DNA of 64,000 nucleotides, from contig CM077823.1 in NCBI GenBank assembly GCA_039720395.1, positions 10,186,107 through 10,250,106 of the forward strand, given 5' to 3'. The notes beneath the pieces were generated by a model. The model was not told where the DNA came from, searched no databases, and saw only the letters and a list, made by a program, of their open reading frames with translations. Each line of letters begins with the position of its first letter. Positions within the stretch are counted from its first letter, which is position 1. The position numbers and the translations under genes were made by a program. Shown piece after piece: positions 48,350-60,189 of this stretch. The stretch comes from Liquidambar formosana (lineage: Eukaryota > Streptophyta > Magnoliopsida > Saxifragales > Altingiaceae).

Positions 48350-49435
48350 TGTTTTTTGTAAACAGTAAATACAAAACTGTCTTTTGACATCTGTTAAAAC
48401 GAAACTATTTTGTAAAACAGTAAATACAAAACAGTAAAATCTATTAATACTAAACTGTTACAATCCATAACAGTAGAACTATTATTTTATTTTTTATATA
48501 TATCACCAGAACTGTTACAAACTTTTTAGAAAGGGAACTGTTTTTTTTTATTTAATACATATGAATAGTAAACAATCGTAAGTCAGATTTTTCTTTTTTC
48601 CTTTTCTCGTTAACTTAAATCACATATAAAGCATAAGTATTATTTTAACAAGAAAAGTTCTCGGTGAATAGTAAACAACTAATGTCAAGTTCTTTATTTT
48701 GCTTTGAATAAATAAATATAAAAACAATAATTTAATTCTTAAAAGATGTGTACCACAAAGTTTCTATCTCCCAATGCTTTTTTATTATAAACATAGAATT
48801 CGTTCGATAACTCCTTTAGATTGTTGGGAAATTTCTGTGTAATTGATCTAAATGTTCAAATAATTAATAGAAATTGAAAACTTTCACAATATAGAATATC
48901 GAATCACACAAGTAATAACAATTAAAATTATAAAGCATAATAACATGAGAGAAAATTAAAGAGATAAAGTTGGAATAGTTGGCCTGTAGGAAGGCACATG
49001 TGCTCATGCTGTCCTAAAGGAGTTATCGCCTCCCTACGTACAGGTTCTGGCGGACGACAATACCTTCAAGATACAACCCCAAAAGCTCACAGCTAATTCT
49101 TCTATGAGTATGTTCACAAGAAGAGTAATTTGAACTATCCTCGATCAGTTGCCTCAAAACATAGAGAAAATATAGAGAAAAGAATGAATAATGTAAACTG
49201 TGAAGAAAAGAAAAGAGAAGAATGTGTATGTCTAATATGTTTTAGGTCTCTTGGTGTGTGTCTTTATATAGGCATCTAGGTCTTGGGTTTTAATGCCCTA
49301 ACGGCTAGTGCTATAAAGTTATAATAGCCAAATTAATTGAGCTTGTAACAAGCCAACAGTCATATGGGTTAATTCCCAAATTAAAAGCTTCATAGGTTAC
49401 AAGTTTTGAAACTTTACTCACCAATAATTCTTACA
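48350..49435 (-). repeat. 5' LTR of copia 2
   Basis: The minus strand starts TGTAAGAATTATTGGTGAG; TATATAAA at about 49263-49270 (minus). It aligns with 34850-35931 except for small indels. Confidence 0.85.
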
Positions 49436-50785
49436 AAATATGCATATTATAACAGGAGTGGCCCCCACTTCTTCACAAATGCAGTAATAAGCTTATATAT
49501 ATGCTTTGTAGTTATAGTGAATGGTGCATGCAATTTATGAACCATGGTCCCCCAAGAGAAAAATCCTAACTCCACCCTTGATTTTTATTGTTGGAAGTTA
49601 ACAGGGAAGAATATGACATACAGTTGAAGGGAACTCATTTAAAACTTATCTTTCTACCATGGACAATAGAGTATTATTCTTAGTCCAAAAGGGGGAGCAC
49701 AATTAGAATTATTTTTCTCATACTTTAATAGACATTAAAAAGATGAAGACAACCAAACAAGAAAATAAATAAATAAATAAATAATGAGGACAAGGACAAT
49801 ACATAGCTTATTGAACTCGAGCACCTATGTAAAAAGTCGCTTTTGGTTTACATTATGAAATTATATGTCATTTTTTATTTTTTAACAAAAAGATAAAAAT
49901 AAATAAATAATATATCATCGACCTTGGAACTTGGATGATAACTCTCACCCATTGGTAGGTTGGAAATAAAGGAATTTAATCATAGTCCCATGAATGGTAT
50001 GTTTGTAACAATAAGATTATAGTTTGCTCAATTCCAATCAACTAGGCGTATTGTATTGATTCTTTTGAGCAATATATCTGAAAATGCTCATTGATTCTTT
50101 ATCAACACTGTTTCAGACATAATGGGTACATTCTAAAATAACTATTATCAGTCATAATTAGACCAAACTGGTTGATCTGATTGATGCACTATCGACCCAA
50201 TTCTTAGTCCAATTTTTTTCTTTATAAGAAGGGAAATTATTGGCCTCACATTTTACCATACACTTTGCCCTACTTTGAGAGAAGGAGGAGTAAATTTGTG
50301 GGACTTACTGACATGATTAAATCCTAAAAATTGGAACAACCCTTATTCTCTTATAGTAGGAAAAAATGTGGAACTAATTAGCATTTCCCTTATAGGAATC
50401 AAGTAAGCAAATCAATTGGATTAGACGGGTAAGAAGTGTCCAAACAAAGCATATTTCAGGTGAACTAGTGCGGTTAAGTCAATAGCTATAACTTGCAAGC
50501 ACATAGCCACTTATCCAGCCATCCTTATCAACATAATGACAACGTATTTTATCCAAATGTAGTTAAAATAACATATATTTAATTACTTTTATCAATATAT
50601 ACGTTGTTCGACCAATTAAACTAATGGTCTGACCTAGATCCGTTGGCCCACTTCATTGATAGGGTCAATAGCCAATCTGAGTCTAATAATTACTCCCTCC
50701 ATCTTTTTTTTTCCTTTTCATTTTGATTAAGCACAAATATTTAGGCAATGTATCTAAATTGTTGTCATATCATTCAATTTATTTA
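49436..50785. other. intergenic, no gene seen
   Basis: AT-rich. A phrase at about 50685-50705 (ATTACTCCCTCCATC) looks like one end of a Stowaway-type MITE, but no partner end was found. (AAAT)n near 49765-49790. Confidence 0.5.
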
Positions 50786-52115
50786 GGGGAAATTAGTAAT
50801 AACCCCTATTAGGGGATTGTTTTTTTTTAAAAAAACCCACCATAAGATTTTTTAACTCCAAAACCCCTTTTTTAAAAGATTCTTTAAGCAAAAGGAAATG
50901 TTTTTTTAAAAATACCTGTTTTAACTTTTTATATTTTGGGGTATGTTTCAAATCAAATTCATAAAAGAAGAAGAAGAAGAAGAAGAAGGGAGGGGCAAGC
51001 GGGGAGAGAGAGAGAGAGAGAGAGAGAGAGGAGCTGTGAAGATCTAGAAGAAGAAGAAGAATAATAATAATAGAAACCAAATCTGGAGAGAGAAAGAGAG
51101 AGAGAGAGAGAAGGAGAGGCTGTGTAGATCTAGAAGATGAAGAAGAAGAAGAAGAAGAAGAAAAACCAGATCTGGAAAGGAAAAAAAAAAAAAATAGATT
51201 TAAAAAATGAAATTTTCTTCTCCAATGGTGACCGACCTTCTCCATCTACTACCCCGCCATAGCTATCATCTTCTTCTTCTTCTTCTTTTTCTTTCTTTCT
51301 TTTCTTTTCTCTCTCTCTTTTTTTTTTTTTTTTTTTTTTGGAACTTTAGATTTGTTGATAAATGGTTTGATTTCTATGTATATGCTGATTTTTTCTACAT
51401 TTTTTCAATGTAAGTGTTATTTAATTTTTTACTGATGACAGTAATATGATACTGCCATAATTCAGCTTTATGCTGATGACAGTAACACGATACTGTCATC
51501 AGTTTAATTTATGATTATTTAACTTATGAATAGTAAAACGATACTGTTTGGATAATTTTACACATGTTTGTATGTTTCTATATATACCTATATGATTATA
51601 TGGTTTGATCTCTATGAATATGCTGATTTTTTTTTTTTTTGCATTTCAATGTAAGTGTAATTCAATTTTTTACTGTTAACAATAACATAATACTGTCATC
51701 AATTTAGTTTATGATTATTTAACTTATGGATAGTAACACGATACTGTTGGGATTATTTTACACATACTAATATGTTTCTATATATACCTATATGTTTATA
51801 TAGTTTGATTTTTATGTATATAATAAGTTGTTTTCACTTCATACATTTGGAATGTGATTTTATGCGTTTGGAATGTTGTTTTTTTATTAGGATTCTATTT
51901 TTATATAAGTCATCGGAAATTATGGTGGGTTTGTTAATGATATCTCTAATTTTTGGGTATGAAAAGTACAATGGCATGGTTGTAAATACTTCTAACAGTA
52001 AAATGAAGGGTTTTTTGGTTCATAAAGGATTGAAAAGGGTTTTTACAAAACTGATTTTTATGTAAGACGTATTATAAAAAGAGTTTTATACATAGGGGTT
52101 TTGACCAAAATTCCC
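50786..52115. mobile_element. Mutator-like non-autonomous element, 1,330 bp
   Basis: Ends GGGGAAATTAGTAATAACCC and the complement of GGGAATTTTGGTCAAAACCC, flanked by a perfect 9-bp duplication ATTTATTTA (50777-50785 and 52116-52124). The interior has a purine tract of AGA/GA repeats (50965-51165), a matching pyrimidine tract (51270-51340) and repeated ATGACAGTAACACGATACTG words. No transposase is seen; ORFs here come from the simple repeats. Confidence 0.85.
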
Positions 52116-52316
52116 ATTTATTTAACTCTTGTATTTTACCCCTATTATGAGACAATGTTACTTAATTTGATGGTTGGTATAATTATTATGATTTTAAATA
52201 TTATAAAGAGTAATTTGGAAAAAGAAATAATTAATTGCTTTGATTTTTGAAAATAACCAAAAATTTTGGGACATCTCAAAATGAAAATTATCTTAAAAAG
52301 AGATTTGCATGAATTA

Positions 52317-52599
52317 CTCCCTCTATTTCATATTAATTGTTTTCCTTTCCATTTTTTTCCGTTGCAAAATTATTGTCCTAGAAAAAAGGCAATAACTTTT
52401 TTTAATCAATTCTCTAAAATACCCATATCAATGGTGTTTATTACATAATATGGACAAAACAAATTCAATTATTAATTGTATTATATTTGAGGGTAAAATT
52501 GAAATGTTAAAATATGAATGAGTGTGTGAAAGCACTTAAAAAGGATTCATAAGGAAAAATATTTTTTCAAATGAGACAATCAATTTGAAATAGATGAAG
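52317..52599. mobile_element. Stowaway-type (Tc1/mariner) MITE, 283 bp
   Basis: Ends CTCCCTCTATTTCATATTAA and the complement of CTTCATCTATTTCAAATTGA, flanked by TA dinucleotides (52315-52316 and 52600-52601). The classical CTCCCTC terminus and TA target identify it. Confidence 0.85.
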
Positions 52600-52601
52600 T
52601 A

Positions 52602-54425
52602 TAATATTTTTGCTCGAGTACAAAAATAAATATAAAATATAAAATAAAGCATCAAAGCGTGGAAAAAATAAAATAAAATAAAATATTATCAAAGCAAAAT
52701 TGAAGGACGTAGGTGTTATGCGTGGATCCCACATGACATGACCCACAACGTCCTTTCTTCGATTCAAGTCTGAGATTTTGGTGCGTCAACTAGCTGGAAA
52801 TATGGAGTTCTTCCCTACAGGTTTGGCCTCTCTTTACATTTAACAAAGAGATGTTGGGGAAGCTGATAAGCTGTGTTTGCTTTGTTTTTTTTTTTTTTTT
52901 TTTCCATTTTTTTTTGGTGCAAGCTAGCAGCGTTAGCTAGGCGTATTTTATCTAAAGCTCAACAGATCTCAAAAGCTCACCGAATTTCCAAGCTTGGGAC
53001 CCCTTTTATTTTTTTATTTTTATTTTTTTTTTGGTGAGGGGGGGTTTTGGGGATTGGGAATTAGTCAAAAGTATACTTTCAATATAAACATCCAGTTAAA
53101 AGTCCACAAATATTTTTTTTCATGCTTCAAGTCCACACTTTCGTTACAACGATCAAGTTTTGGGCTAAATTGTAAATCATCTTCACACGGATACCATTTA
53201 TGCACTTCTCGTCAAATATGATAAACAATTAAAGGATTCTTCACACAAATATCGGATTTTCTTCCCTCGTTAACGATCTAAATTTGAATTTTTTATTTTA
53301 TTCCATTTTAACGCATGAGATTACTGATTTTTGTAGAAGTGATGCTCTATTCAAATACAATATAATTATGACTATTTCTTTTTATTTTATTCTATTTTTA
53401 ATGCACAAAATTACCTGATTTTTACAGATTTTATACCATATTCAGATATGGTATAACTATGGCGATTTCTTTTTATTTTCTTCAATTTTTAATGTATGAA
53501 ATTACTTGATTTTTACCAATAATCTCTGGTTTTTATGTAACTATTGTTATACAAAGTACATGTAACTTTTGTGTGCTTTGTTTAATTTTCAAGTTATTTT
53601 AAACAATTAAAAAAAACAATTTTCCAAACCCAAGTATAACTGTTTTCAATACCCAAAAAAAAAAAATGTCCGCTTAAAAAATAAAATACATTAATTTCAA
53701 GATTTTGAAAAAAAAAAAAAAATTAAAACAATTACCTAAATTATCATCCAATTTTTAAGTAGTTACACATTTTATTATAATTTTTCAAATACAAACGCGA
53801 AAATTCAAAATTTAAAATAATTACACGATCTATGTGGAAAGAGACGTTTGTTTGACTTTAATTCAATTATGGAATTTTCGAATTTGAAGAGACATGATTT
53901 TTGAAAATTTTGGGACAAAATACTCTCCAGATAAAATGGAGAATTTATTTCTTTAAATTTGAAACGGAAAGTGTTAATAGTGATAAGGGCATTTTTGTCC
54001 TGACATCATAAAGATGACTTGAGGCTTAACTAGTTTTTAAAAGACGACTTGCTCTTGTACAAGTTTTGAAATTAGGACTTGTCCCCATATCACTCTTTAT
54101 TTTATTTTATTTTATTTATTTATTTTTGAATCTTCCCCTTTTACCAAGTACAGAAAAAAGAAGGCTCATGATATATAAATTGTATCTGGAACCAACACAT
54201 TAACTCATTATAAATAAACCAACAATTGTACTCTCTTTTATATACCATTTAAAAATAAAAATAAACCTACACACACGTACAGCACGTTTGTTTGACCAGA
54301 ATTGGAATGAAATAAATTTCAATGTCAGTATGGTGAGTGGCTTTAATGACGATCAAACGATTATAATTGAAATCTCATTTCATTTCATCACAATTCTCTT
54401 TTGAAATTCCGGTTATTATTAAGTT
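52602..54425. other. AT-rich intergenic, no gene seen
   Basis: Many homopolymer runs (T-run about 52886-52903, A-runs about 53655 and 53708). A similar phrase repeats three times at about 53330-53520 (ATTACTTGATTTTTAC-like, then TTATTYTATTTTTAATG), a weak about 60-130-bp tandem pattern. No coding signal. Confidence 0.5.
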
Positions 54426-55685
54426 TGTAATACCTAAAAAGAGGCTTGAATAGGTAATTTAAAATTCTTATCCATTTTTAACTTCAAGCAACCTAATTTT
54501 TTTTTATCAACAATGATCCAATCACACAACAAGCAATAAAAAGTAATTAAAAATGACACAAAAGATTTTTACATGGAAAACCCTAGATAAAAAAAACTAC
54601 GAAATTTCGTCTAGTTGAAGCTAATCCACTATGAAAGTAATGAGTACAAGACACACTTACAGACTCAAGACTCATGTAATTTCCTTTACTCCTACAATCT
54701 GTCGATCGATCTCCATCTTCACGATTTCGGAAGTTTCCGATCCCTTTTACAATGATTGGATAAACCACAAGCTTGTAAGTTTGTTTTCCTTTAAAACAAC
54801 CTCACACACACTCGAGGTTGTTTTTGGAATGTGGTTTAAATGGTCTCTAAAGCATATGAATGAAAAACTTAGATTAAAGTACTCTAAAGAGATGGAAAGA
54901 TGATAATCAATGAAAACCTAATTGGGGGAGACTTGCACACCTTTCTCTATTGAAAGAGCCTTCACCCCAAAAAGAAAGAAATACGTTTTGATCCATAATA
55001 GGTTGCTTTTAAAACAATTAAAAATTCTTATCAGTGAACTCCAATTGATCCGAGGCTTGACTTGATCAATCCGAGAAAGGCTCAGAGCAAAAATAAGACC
55101 TGTAGTCCTCCAATCAATCAAACCCCCTTCCCGATCAATCCAATGAAGGCTACGAGCTAAATATTGAATCACAAAGCTCCGATCGATCCAAAGGAGAACC
55201 CCAATCGATTCAGAGTATGCAAAATTCTATATTAAGCCCAAAAGGCGCATTTCATCAATTATTAACCAAACCTAAGGTATTGTGAAGTCTATAACTATTT
55301 ACCTAAGGTCATTTTGGTCTCTAGGTCACTTCCCTTTCCGAAGGGATTGTTTGACAATTCCGAAAACCTGATAAATTTGTCTAGTTTTGATTTCACACTA
55401 TTTGGTAAATATCTTTTTTCTGCTAATCAGTTCAGCTTTGTTCAGAAAACAAAGCATAAACACAACCAACGGTAACTTAGTTTATTTAAAAACCAAATAA
55501 CAATTATGGACCAGACCAAGTCTGATCTAGTTTTTGAAGTTCTCAAACAAGCCCTAATGAATGAGTGTGAGCCACAACATTTGATCTTCAACGAATCTTT
55601 GCATCCACATATTTACTTCAATCAACAAAAGACTCAATAAGACATTTTGACACGGAATATGACAACACAAAATATGGATTTTACA
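54426..55685 (-). mobile_element. LTR of a minus-strand copia (possibly Sirevirus-like) remnant
   Basis: On the minus strand the block runs from TGTAAAATCCATATTTTG (55685) to GGTATTACA (54426), with TG...CA ends. It is preceded on that strand by a polypurine tract. It contains about five GATCRATCC-type words (55040-55205). A MITE-like repeat (55345-55560) is inserted in it. No partner LTR or pol lies in the window, so this is a truncated 3' end. Lineage is by inference. Confidence 0.5.
55345..55560. mobile_element. MITE-like repeat, about 215 bp, second copy at 29243-29470
   Basis: Inverted ends GGGATTGTTTGACAA and the complement of GGGCTTGTTTGAGAA (13 of 15). The copy at 29 kb shares the interior. 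Superfamily is not resolved because no duplication is clear. Confidence 0.6.
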
Positions 55686-56101
55686 ATCCCCCTATGGCAA
55701 TTTCATGACAAAACCAACCTAAATCCCAACGTGGGATATAAGATCTATTTCCAAACCACAAAATTGAACATGATAGAACCAAACTCAAAACTTACTCACT
55801 CTAACTCCTTGAAAATCTAACGAAGCACAATGACCTATGATCTGTAGACACGACATAGACAAACCAAGCACAACACCACAGAAATAGAAATAACTAACTG
55901 AAAGATAAAAGTAAGGCATTCTCCCCCTTTTTGTCATGAATTGACAAAGCAAAAAATAGGAAAAAGAAACATAAGCAACAAGAATGCAAAAACAGCAATA
56001 GTGAGAAATATAGTAGTATAAGAATCACCACTGTAATTATGACTACTAACTGTGATTATTTGTCCAGTCGGACCTATCTGTAATTCCCCCTTTTTTTAGA
56101 A

Positions 56102-56132
<31 letters not shown>

Positions 56133-56245
56133 AGTGAAGTATGCTTAAGAACAGAACAGAACAGATCAAAACAAAACAAAACGAAACAAAGTAGAAACAC
56201 AAACAAAACAAAAACAAGAAGCCAAATTTTTATGTTGTTTTTGTT
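55686..56245 (-). other. 3' UTR with polypurine tracts of the minus-strand remnant
   Basis: Minus strand TTGCCATAGGGGGAT lies directly before the LTR. A second purine-rich site (minus ACAAAAAGGGGGAGA, about 55920-55940) lies upstream. Multiplied polypurine tracts are a known Sirevirus habit. The rest is A-rich and contains the G-run and AAAAC pentamers (56155-56215). Confidence 0.5.
56102..56131 (+). repeat. 30-base G homopolymer
   Basis: Uninterrupted run of 30 G, preceded by CCCCCTTTTTTTAGAA. Could form G-quadruplexes; the length may be inaccurate in any assembly. Confidence 0.95.
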
Positions 56246-56291
56246 TTTGTTTTTTGGCTTTTGGCCTTTGAGTCAGCCAAACATGCCATTA

Positions 56292-56600
56292 TCACCAGAC
56301 CTGAGAGAGAGCAGAAGCCGGAAGGAAACCAGAGAAGCCCTTTTTGAGTGCCCACTTGGCCATGTAATGGGCCACTCCAATCGCCCATCTGTTGACCTTT
56401 CGAAAAGCAGAGGAGAATAAATCAAAGGTACCTTTTCTATTCTCAAACATCAGAAATCATAGCCACATAGGACCAAGGAGGGGGATCAGACGCAGCCAAG
56501 TAATGAACAACACCAAGAGCATGTCCTTCACAAATAATCTTACTCCATCCTTTCTCATGTGCTGCCACCATGGCTACTCTGGCCGCTCTTCCAGCTTGTC
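56292..56600 (-). pseudogene. RNase H-like (RVT_3) pseudogene fragment
   Basis: The minus strand reads VAMVAAHEKGWSKIICEGHA, then LGVVHYLAASDPPPWSYVAM, a stop, and in another frame LFSSAFRKVNRWAIGVAHYM with AKWAL, ending at a TGA (56292-56294). This is the characteristic end of the plant RNase H-like domain (helix before a strand ending in an acidic/His site, then R-x-x-N-x-x-A-H-x-x-A). Such domains occur in LINE reverse transcriptases and as single-domain proteins. Frame breaks make it a relic. The family is secure by motif; the parent gene is not known. Confidence 0.72.
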
Positions 56601-56619
56601 AATATAATGGTCAATGCCT

Positions 56620-57716
56620 CAATGGTTCTCTTAAATCTTGGTGTACATAGCTAACTCTAATTCCCTCATGACTGGGTACACTTATGCATGTCATCCAAAC
56701 ACTGCTAATGTAGAACATACATAAAAGAAAGCAAACTCCAAAACCTTTTTAAACACATTAAAAGTACAGAAACTATATGCTGGTTCTAGTGTCTAAATTA
56801 CAATTTGATGTCTCATGCATTTCATTTCTACATGAAAATCTTATGCGCACCATTAGGTCGCCAACTTGCAAAGAAGAAAGAGAAAATAAAAGAACAGAAA
56901 TGAAAAGAAAATTTGAGGTCTTCCAAGTACTCAAACCCCATCAAAGTGCTTAAGTCCCTCTTGAAAACCTGTCATGTAAAAACCATCAAGCTTGCAGATT
57001 TTCAATGAAATGCTCAATATTTCCATAACTCTAAACTCCATATAACAAGCGATAAATCATACAAGCTATCCAAACTTTGTCAAGGACTAAAGAACATCAT
57101 ATAAATTCAAACCCAAAATGTATAATACATATAGTACAGCTAATATTTAAGATTACAACTCCATGCCTCATGAGCTTCTTTTCTGCTAAGAAATCCAATG
57201 TGTCTCCTTTGGTTTCTGACAAGACTTAGGAAATGACAAAAAAGATTTGGCATCCTCCAACTAATTGATCAGTTGTAAAATACTTGAACTTTTTTTCTTT
57301 CCTTCTATCTTCTTTGCAATCCAACAGAGCTCATAGAATGCTCACTTCATGGGCATCTGAGGGAAAGAACTACCATTTGCTCACACCCATCTTTCTTTTC
57401 TTCAATAGGGATACTAAATGTCCAAGGCCCTCTTTGTTTCTATACATAATAACAATATGGCATTTACAACTTGTTTAACATTATTGAAACCAATCCTACA
57501 TTAACCTGAGGTCACTTGGACATCCACAGGATACCAACTAAGATAGAGCCAGTAGGTTCAAGCGATCAAGCCCTTTAATCATATGAATTTGTCTTCTTCT
57601 CACTACCATATCATTCCTTGAATTGACTCGAGAAAGGAAGTTTTATGTACATGGTTTCCCGTTTTCTTCATCCTTCTAAATAATGAAGAACTTGCAAACA
57701 TCAAAAGCTTTCTTGA
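56620..57716. other. 3' flank of the receptor kinase gene
   Basis: No gene is seen. About 56700-56785 is shared with 7660-7725. The kinase 3' UTR should lie at the right end of this stretch on the minus strand. Confidence 0.5.
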
Positions 57717-59666
57717 TTACCTGAGCATGTCTCCAGAATGTAATCGAGGCCTACTCAATGCTGGCGATATGCTGAAAGTATTCCCATCGGCATAAATCAT
57801 AGGATGCCCAAGGGGTGTTGGCCGATCCGGGAGTGCAGGAACCTCAATATCTCCTTCCAACATTTTCAGTGCGTCCATAATGGTAGGCCTTAAAGCCACC
57901 ATTACATGGGCACACAAAATCCCAACAAGCACAAATCTTTCCATTATCCCCTTTGGATTCAAAATCTCAACATCCCCATCTCTCAACAAAGAAGCATCCA
58001 AAACTTCTTCTATTTTTCCAGATTTCACCTTTGACCAAGCCCAATCTGTGATTAAAAATGCACGGGGCGATCCTGAGGACAAATCAAGAGCTTTTCTCCC
58101 ACACATGATCTCCAAAACAACCACACCAAAGCTATAAACATCACTCTTCTCCGTCAGCTGCCCATAAAGCGCATATTCCGGGGCTAAGTACCCATGAGTT
58201 CCAGCCACTCTAGTAGTGAGATGAGACTGCCCTTCTCTACTTTGTTTCGCCAATCCAAAATCTGCCACTCTTGCTCGCATATCTGCATCCAAAAGTATAT
58301 TTGTCGCCTTAATGTCCCTGTGATATATTGCAGGCTTCACTCCATAGTGTAGATAAGCTAGACCCTTTGCTACATCAAAGATTATGCTCTTCCTTTGAGG
58401 CCATGTCAATGGTTTCTTGCCAATTCCACTCCCATCCTTCGACGATGACAGAAATAAATGGTTATCAAGATTTCCATTCGGCATGTAATCGTAAACAAGG
58501 TATCTCAAGCTACCACTCTCTTCATAATGTTCATAATTTTGATCTCCATCAATCACACAACACCCTCTGAGAGGCACGAGATTTCGGTGCCTCAAATTGC
58601 TAATGATCTCAACTTCATTGCAAAACTCCGCATCGCCTTGAAAATCCGATTCTATAACCTTTTTAACAGCCACCGTAGTTCCATCAGGTAAAGTCCCCTT
58701 GTAAACAAGACCAAACCCACCTCGCCCGATGAAATTCTTAGGCGAAAAATTGTCTGTCGCCTTCTCAAGTTCATGGATCTTGAACCATATCGATCCGGTA
58801 TTGGGGCGCAATCTCAACTTTGACCCACCCTGTTCCTCTACATCGGCCTCATACCCCGAATTACACCACGCATTCATCTTCTTCCTCCTATTCCACAGAT
58901 AATACAGACCCAAGAAACAAGACATCACCAACACGGCAACGCCGGCCCCGGTGGAGCTGAAAACAAGCGCCGAATGGCTCTTACTCGCCGACCCAACTTG
59001 GGTTTTGATCGGAAGCCCGAAAATACAGGACATGGTGCCGGTGCTTTCGGGCCCAAACTCATTGATAATACCAGCAGCATACAGAATGGTAAAGTAAAAG
59101 CAATCGGTGGCGTGAGAGTTATTACCGTCGATCGAGATGAGTTTGTGCTGGACTTGAAACCCGGCCGCAACGCAGCCGCCGCAGGCGGTGACGTCGGTGA
59201 GGTCGGGGCGGCACGACAGGTCGAGCGGCGTCGAGGGGCCGAGCTTGTTAATCCAGTCGGCGCGTGACTCGATGTTGGCACAGATGTTTGGCGTGATGAC
59301 GAATTGTGAAGGGTCAAAGCAGAGGGAAGTGAGATTGGGGAAGAGAGAGAGGGAATCGAGGTTGGATTGGAAATCGGAAAGGCATGAGATGGAGGTGTTG
59401 AGGTCGGGTAATTGGAAAAGGGAGGTTTCTTTGAGGTGTTCAGAAAGGGCTACGCCGTAGAGGCTGAGGAGAGTCTGGCAACATGTGGTCTTGTTGTCGT
59501 TGGTGGAGGCGTCTTGGCAGAGCGATGTGTTCCATGGGATTCGAAGGACATAGCCTAGATCCATGGGGCATGTGGATATGGCGATATCGTTGGTGATGGT
59601 GGATGAGGTTAGAGAGAGAGTAGAGAGAGAAAGCAGTGAGAGAGTGAATACCAAATCAAGCTTCAT
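57717..59666 (-). CDS. SPARK-domain receptor-like protein kinase, At1g11050 type
   Basis: Single-exon reading frame of 649 codons. The ATG at 59666 is chosen because the upstream in-frame GTG is not a plant start and the sequence from it ([20 protein letters not shown]) is a clean signal peptide. Residues about 30-220 form a Cys-rich extracellular SPARK-like domain ([19 protein letters not shown], then [17 protein letters not shown] and TACGGC). A membrane span lies at about 233-258, followed by basic WNRRKK. The kinase domain has the glycine loop [11 protein letters not shown] (about 314), the lysine in VAVKK (335), YHRDIKATN (about 448), DFG (469) and APE (495), all intact, so an active RD Ser/Thr kinase at the plasma membrane is expected. 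Length and layout match Arabidopsis At1g11050. Some SPARK kinases function in arbuscular mycorrhiza, but a role here is not shown. No break is seen. Confidence 0.95.
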   Translation of the reverse strand: MKLDLVFTLSLLSLSTLSLTSSTITNDIAISTCPMDLGYVLRIPWNTSLCQDASTNDNKTTCCQTLLSLYGVALSEHLKETSLFQLPDLNTSISCLSDFQSNLDSLSLFPNLTSLCFDPSQFVITPNICANIESRADWINKLGPSTPLDLSCRPDLTDVTACGGCVAAGFQVQHKLISIDGNNSHATDCFYFTILYAAGIINEFGPESTGTMSCIFGLPIKTQVGSASKSHSALVFSSTGAGVAVLVMSCFLGLYYLWNRRKKMNAWCNSGYEADVEEQGGSKLRLRPNTGSIWFKIHELEKATDNFSPKNFIGRGGFGLVYKGTLPDGTTVAVKKVIESDFQGDAEFCNEVEIISNLRHRNLVPLRGCCVIDGDQNYEHYEESGSLRYLVYDYMPNGNLDNHLFLSSSKDGSGIGKKPLTWPQRKSIIFDVAKGLAYLHYGVKPAIYHRDIKATNILLDADMRARVADFGLAKQSREGQSHLTTRVAGTHGYLAPEYALYGQLTEKSDVYSFGVVVLEIMCGRKALDLSSGSPRAFLITDWAWSKVKSGKIEEVLDASLLRDGDVEILNPKGIMERFVLVGILCAHVMVALRPTIMDALKMLEGDIEVPALPDRPTPLGHPMIYADGNTFSISPALSRPRLHSGDMLR

Positions 59667-59890
59667 CTTTCTCACTCTTTCGTCCGGATCCTCTGGTTTT
59701 CAGATGGGTCAGATAGAGAAGGGGTTGTGGTGTTGGTGACTATGGGATAATGGGAGTTTACCAATAACCAAATCAGACACAATTTCTCTCCATTTGGGCA
59801 TTTGAGGGAGGAAAGAGAGAGAAAAAAAGAGACAAAGGGATCGTATCACAAGTCCATGCAGACGGCAGAGTGATAGACTCTGTTGGAGTA
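59667..59890 (-). promoter_or_regulatory. 5' leader and proximal promoter of the receptor kinase
   Basis: On the minus strand this is pyrimidine-rich (tctctctttttttctctctc, complement of about 59815-59835), typical of a plant 5' leader. No clear TATA box was recognised. Confidence 0.45.
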
Positions 59891-60189
59891 TTTTAGAAAA
59901 TTCATCGTATCACAAGTTTCTTGCCTTTGGTTGTCTCACGTCTCGGGTTTGCATTCAGTGCTGAAAAAAAGACTCGGTACGGTGCCCAGTTTAACTAGGC
60001 CGTTGATGTAATTTTCAATGATTGAGATTGAAAGATAAAAAAATTTCTATTAAAATTATTTTAATCAATTCAAATAATTTTTTGTCATTTAATCTATACT
60101 ATAAAAAATCTCATCTAACAATCAAAATGAGCTTTAGTTTCATTGCTTGGTTGTAAGAATTCAACACCAAATTTGTTCACGTTGATCTC

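Larger units (their letters stand above)
34850..49435 (-). mobile_element. Ty1/copia retrotransposon 2 (Tork-like), split by two solo LTRs
   Basis: On the minus strand the element runs from the 5' LTR (about 48350-49435) through gag (from 47573) and pol to a polypurine tract and the 3' LTR (about 34850-35931). Gag and pol are interrupted by 40737-46285 and 38445-39951, both with 5-bp duplications. The LTRs share over 1 kb of close similarity. No matching duplication was found at the outer ends, and the 3' LTR's left end falls in T/A-rich repeats, so that boundary is approximate. The pol motifs resemble the Tork lineage. Confidence 0.88.

Noticed and set aside
50685..50760. Second Stowaway MITE
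   Set aside because: Only one CTCCCTCC-like end was found and no inverted partner or TA-flanked right end.
50793..51413. Ser/Leu-rich ORFs
   Set aside because: Translations of purine and pyrimidine tracts in the Mutator-like element.
58328..59460. Plus-strand ORFs opposite the receptor kinase
   Set aside because: Shadow frames of the intact minus-strand kinase gene.
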